Source: Entamoeba invadens IP1 | Taxonomy: Eukaryota; Evosea; Mastigamoebida; Endamoebidae | DNA: 33,657 bases | NCBI RefSeq assembly: GCF_000330505.1 | Contig: NW_004191791.1 | Span: 11,490-45,146 of the forward strand | Direction of reading: 5' to 3' | In this document: positions 29,809-33,657 of the stretch, piece by piece | How the letters are laid out: the number at the start of each line of letters is the position of its first letter | Position numbering within the stretch: the stretch's first letter is position 1 | Program-made: the position numbers and the translations under genes | The notes under the pieces: model-generated | What the model was told of the DNA's origin: nothing | Database searches by the model: none | The model's input: only the letters and a program-made list of their open reading frames with translations

Positions 29809-30002
29809 TATAAGTAAAAATATGTGAATGTGTTCTTTTCTTCATTCAAAACCGATTTTAAGTATTAATATATTTATAATATATTTGCCATAGATTTTAA
29901 AAAATGTAAAATTAATAATTTATTTTTTTTGTTATTTAACTTATAAAAAAAATTAAAAGTCTTTTTTATTTTTTTTTTGAAATTGATAAAATATTATCAT
30001 TT

Positions 30003-30175
30003 CTAAACTCGCATTTCAGCAGAAATTGGGGAACTCTGCTGTACCTTTAAAGCGGCCTCTCCTATATACTCTAAACTCTCAGTAATTGCATTTTTATTTG
30101 AAATTGAGCAGTTCATGAAACAACGGTCGCCAAGATAACGCGTCTGTCGACTCAATTTGATTCGGGAGAATGATT
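30003..30175 (-). pseudogene. 3' fragment of BspA-like LRR pseudogene (beyond MULE insertion)
   Basis: Minus-strand codons just left of the MULE read YLGDRCFMNCSISN and ITESLEYIGEAALKV, a final LRR_5 repeat, ending at a TAG (30003-30005). Adjacent to the element another frame gives ILPNQIE, the usual IxxPxxI strand, so a small shift separates the two. It continues the LRR frame that stops at the right edge of the element at 32607. Confidence 0.7.
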
Positions 30176-32606
30176 TTTCGCCTTTTTATTTTTTTCAATA
30201 AAAATTCAACAAAATGTAAAATGTATTGAAATATAAAAATATAGAAAAATATTTTATATTTAATACACATTAATTTTTTGATATATAATTGTTAAATTAA
30301 ACAAATAATATTATTAAACATGTGTATTAATCATACATTATAAATAATAACAAGTTTAATTATTTTTTTAATATAATTTTATGTAACACATTAGGTTTGA
30401 AATTTATAACATAGTTTATATTAAAGTAGATCAATATTATTTATTAAGTAAAAGATAAACATAAAAATCAATGGATATCAAAACCCCAGCTGTTCTACCA
30501 AATTTTGAGATGATTGACTCAAACAAAGGGAAAAACAACCATACGTAGATGGATATAAGTATAGATCAGTAGATAAAGAAAGAATCATCTTTAAATGTGA
30601 TTATGAAAAATGCAAAAAAGAATTAAACCGCTTTTCGATAATTCTGGAAATCCTATTGGATATGAGGATATTGGTAAACTTAAAGGATTACCGAATGACC
30701 ACGATTCTACTGCATATTTCGACAAAAAATGTGTTTTAAACTTAAAAAGTGAATCAACCAAAGAAAGTTCCAAATTAAAAACTACAAAAGAAATTGTAGC
30801 TGAAGCTTTTATTACTGGGTCTTCCAAAAGATTATTGGCATGTGAACATATTGTATATACAACAAAAATAGTTCAGATAATCCCAAAACTATTTCTGAAA
30901 TTAAATTTACTAAAAATGAACAAGAAATGTTATTATACAGAGATGATAAAATGCTTATTTTTGGTAAAATAGAATATTTTGAATTTATTAAACAATGCAG
31001 TGTCATTTTGATAAATGGCACATTTAAGTCGTGCCCAAGTTTGTTACATATTTGAAAAAAGTAACAATTATTTGTTTTATAGTTTTAATTTTAATAAATA
31101 AACTATATTTAAATATAAACATTTGAATTATCGATATATAAAATTGTTTATTGTTCAAATTATAAAAATAATTTGATTGTTAAAATATATATTTTATTAA
31201 TAAACTTTTTTTGTGAAATATACAAAACGTTAAATCAAAATTTTGTGTTTTTATTAAATTTCAGAACTTTTTCAGCAATTATATACGATCCATGATTTAA
31301 ACATAACGAGTCTTTTCCCATATTTTATTGTTGCCTAACATCCAAGTCAAAGAATGAGTACCAAATCCTGTTTGGTACTCTCAAAAATAATGACAATTTG
31401 CAACTATCCATTATTTCACAAAAATGTTGTTATAATGTGTGATTTTGAAATCATGTTTATAACGATATTGTCGGCGACAAGGTGATAGTGTAATGTTGTC
31501 ATTTCCATTTGTGTCAATCTATTTATCGAAGAGTAATAACACTCGGGCTTTCAAATCGCTTCAAAAATTGCGACATATTTAAAACAATAATTAAAATGTT
31601 GATGGCGCTTGCTTATCTTCCAGTTAATATGATTAAAAACGCATTCAACAAAATAAAAGATTATGTAATGCATGATGATGATGTGAAACAATTGTTAAAT
31701 TACTTTGAAGCAAATTATATATATGGAGTATTCAAAATGAAATATTGGTCAGTATTTGGTCTTTCAGAAAGAACCAACAATCGGGCAGAGAGCTTTCATT
31801 CTTTTCTAAACAGATTTGTTTGTATCCCACATCCCCCAATACACAAATTTTTAGATAAATTGTTTTCATTCCAAAAATCTATAGATTTGCATTTTTATTT
31901 GTTTGAAAAAGAATTGGAAAAGACTCGACAAAAATTACAAACTATAGAAAAATGTTACTTTATCAGAACTTCAAAAGAGTTGTTTGGAGAAAATAAAATT
32001 GATGTTATTGTTTTTTAGAAAAATGTACAAAATTACTTTCAAAAAAGAAAATGCAAATATACTTTGATTTGGACTCTGAATGTGCAAAAATTGAAGTTGA
32101 ACAAGAAAATGATTTGATAACAAACATGCAAATTTTGGGGTATTTAAATGAAACAGATAATAATGAAAGTGTTTATTCAGATGAAACCAATTGTGTTTTA
32201 TTTGTGGAGAAAAATTAAGTCGACAAAGAAAATCAAAATGTTGATATGGAAATGGAAGAAAATGAAAATGCTCAATCAATTATTAACAGTAAAAGAACGA
32301 TGGTTAATAAAAAAACAAAAAGAAATATCCAAAAAAGAAAAAGAAAAAATTAACAACGAAAAAAAAAACCAAAGAAAAAAAGAGTAAGTGATTATGAAAA
32401 AGCGAAAAAAATAAAACATGCAATGAAAAAATACAAAAAGTAAATAAGTTTTGTGTAATTATTGTATCAATTGTTAAAAGATATTTATATATATAGTTTT
32501 TTATTTTTTGTAAATTTTATTTTATTAATATTTTTTAATTTCAAATGTTTTTACATTTTGTTGAATTTTTATTGAAGAAAATAAGGCGAAAAATAAAAAG
32601 GCGAAA
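30176..32606. mobile_element. Mutator-like element (MULE), 2.4 kb, inserted in an LRR gene
   Basis: Inverted ends: 30176-30221 (TTTCGCCTTTTTATTTTTTT...) and 32549-32606 on the opposite strand. They share a ~28-bp perfect block, TTCAATAAAAATTCAACAAA..., with one extra TCGCCTTATTTT-like unit in the right copy. It encloses a degenerate MULE transposase. A degenerate direct repeat, CGACTC..TTTGAT (~30148-30161 and 32613-32624), may be the target duplication. If so, the true ends lie a few bases further out. Confidence 0.75.
30471..32443 (+). pseudogene. MULE transposase, degenerate
   Basis: A Mutator-type transposase recognisable in pieces across several frames from the ATG at 30471. (1) An N-terminal FLYWCH-like zinc finger (YVDGYKYRSVDKER... 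FKCDYEKC, ~30545-30612), shifted on both sides at A-runs. (2) 30610-~30850, a linker (NDHDSTAYFDKKC). (3) ~30870-31053, MLLYRDDKMLIFG then LINGTFKSCPSL, the first catalytic region with Asn in place of the family Asp of DGTF. (4) An AT-rich ~200-bp interruption. (5) From ~31267, ELFQQLYTIHD. (6) ~31440, MCDFE with the second acidic residue. (7) From ~31494, HFHLCQSIYRRVITLGL and the C-terminal domain ending at 32018 (AT-rich helices, RTNNRAESFH). (8) An acidic then Lys-rich tail to 32443. At least five frame changes and stops make it non-functional. Confidence 0.8.
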
Positions 32607-33494
32607 TTAATCCGACTCTTTGATATCTGTGAGAGAGTCACATTCATAAAAGCACTCGTCATAAATTTTTTTGATCGACTCGGAAATATCAACTACACTC
32701 ATTTATTACAGTTATAGAACACTCCAGTGTTAAAATATTTCATGCCACATTCCACATGGACACTTTGAAATGAACACCCCTCAAAACACTTCACGCCCAA
32801 ATGTGTGATATTCTTTGGTATTGTGAGTGCAGTCACATGCATGTTATACGCGAGACATGCATCCCCAAGACTTATAACACTGTCGGGTATTGTGAACGAC
32901 GTCAATGCAAAACACACATCAAAACAATGACTTCCAAACTTTTTTAAATGTGTTGGAATATTTAATGTTACTTAATCCAAACACTTATTGAAACAACGAT
33001 CATCAATATATTCGGCACATTCAGAAATTTTTATAGACGACACACCACGACACCTCTCAAAACACGATTGTGACAAGATTTTTAAATTATTAGGAATTTC
33101 ATTGCCAAAGCAATTTCAGTCTTTTTGTGTGTATGAAACACTTTTAAAAGTGAAGTTCTGATTTTTGAAAACAAATTGCAATATTCATAGTCAACTGGAA
33201 AATTGACGATGACGTGATAAAATGTTTTAAAATATTTTGACTCAAAACGTCACGTGTGGGAAGACCAATCAGCTGTGAAAGGTCAAATCAAAAGGGATCT
33301 GTTTGGTCATACAAATATAAAGTCTCTCTATATAAAATAATTTTTAGCTTTTGATTTGTATGGAATCGTTTCTTAATGATACTTCAACATTGCGCCTTGA
33401 TACTTTTTACAAACAAATTCCAAATAAATAAAATTGTTTAATTCTGTAAATACCAAGAAACCACCATAACATGAAACCTATCTATTTGGCTCAT
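32607..33494 (-). pseudogene. BspA-like LRR pseudogene, 5' and middle part
   Basis: Paralogue of the 14126-15031 gene. The ATG at 33494 gives MSQIDRFHVMVVSWYLQN, matching the cap MAKLDPFHIMIVSQHFSN. Then, across frame changes, come LEFVCKKYQGAMLKYH (33440-33390), DLSQLIGLPTRDV, KYFKTFYHVIVNF and FTFKSVSYTQKD. LRR repeats follow: GNEIPNNLKILSQSCF, IKISECAEYIDDRCF and LNIPTHLKKFGSHCF. The intact segment 32917-32699 encodes three more, and a last repeat (VVDISESIKKIYDECF) lies in another frame up to the MULE edge. Defects: a stop near 33435, a TGA near 33142, a TAA at ~32973 in otherwise good frame, and several frameshifts. The gene's 3' end lies beyond the element at 30003-30175. Confidence 0.8.
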
Positions 33495-33657
33495 TTCTTG
33501 TTGTTTGAAGTTTTTTTTAAAAAACCTAAAGTGTTTTTGTTATTCAAAATATATAAATTTGTTATATATTTTTTGTATAACTTGATAAAATGTTTGATTG
33601 AATAAGTAATTAGTTATAACTCATTCTTTAAAAATGGCAAGTTTTTTTGAAATTAAG
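33495..33657. other. AT-rich 5' flank of the LRR pseudogene
   Basis: No gene or repeat seen up to the window edge. Confidence 0.5.

Noticed and set aside
30018..30042. Hairpin CAGCAGA/TCTGCTG as a possible RNA gene or terminator
   Set aside because: It falls within the LRR pseudogene remnant; a 7-bp stem alone is not evidence.

Overview
This is AT-rich eukaryotic DNA (intergenic parts are largely A/T runs). It carries families typical of the amoeba genus Entamoeba: transmembrane receptor kinases (TMKs) with CxxC-rich ectodomains, BspA-like leucine-rich-repeat proteins, and many DNA transposons. The abundance of pogo/Tigger, Mutator-like and TA-flanked elements fits Entamoeba invadens or a close relative. 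The species call is inference. Genes are mostly single open frames with A-rich leaders.

Layout. 1-3050: transposon cluster, with the 3' half of a pogo/Tigger-type transposase and its right end (to 1272), then a 911-bp TA-flanked element (1600-2510) bracketed by two inverted copies of a ~240-bp MITE. 3844-8934 (+): complete TMK, 1696 aa. 9244-10044 (+): calcineurin-like metallophosphoesterase. 10157-11081: TA-flanked element with a decayed, relatively GC-rich MITE inside. 11236-11640: dispersed repeat. 12160-13440 (+): acyltransferase with an HxxxDG motif. 14126-15031 (-): BspA-like LRR protein. 15269-15610: small coding relic. 15755-17476: TA-flanked element with 44-bp inverted ends. 17765-18552: second coding relic. 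18893-24057 (-): second TMK, split by one frameshift near 22250. 25892-27435: TA-flanked element with a 439-bp Mutator-type MITE inside (10-bp target duplication). 27514-27930: second copy of the dispersed repeat. 27933-29808: TA-flanked element with long inverted ends. 30003-33494 (-): BspA-like LRR pseudogene, cut by a 2.4-kb Mutator-like (MULE) element with a degenerate transposase.

How it fits together. The intact genes are a surface receptor kinase, a metallophosphoesterase, an acyltransferase and an LRR protein. Nothing suggests an operon or pathway linking them. The two TMKs share cytoplasmic architecture: a membrane segment, a beta-rich domain, then a tyrosine-kinase-like domain with all catalytic motifs. 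Their ectodomains are quite different, consistent with a receptor family that diversifies ligand binding while keeping one signalling module. The rest records layered transposition: at least eight element copies, two element-in-element nestings, and one gene disrupted by an element. I found no RNA genes, CRISPR arrays or prokaryotic features.
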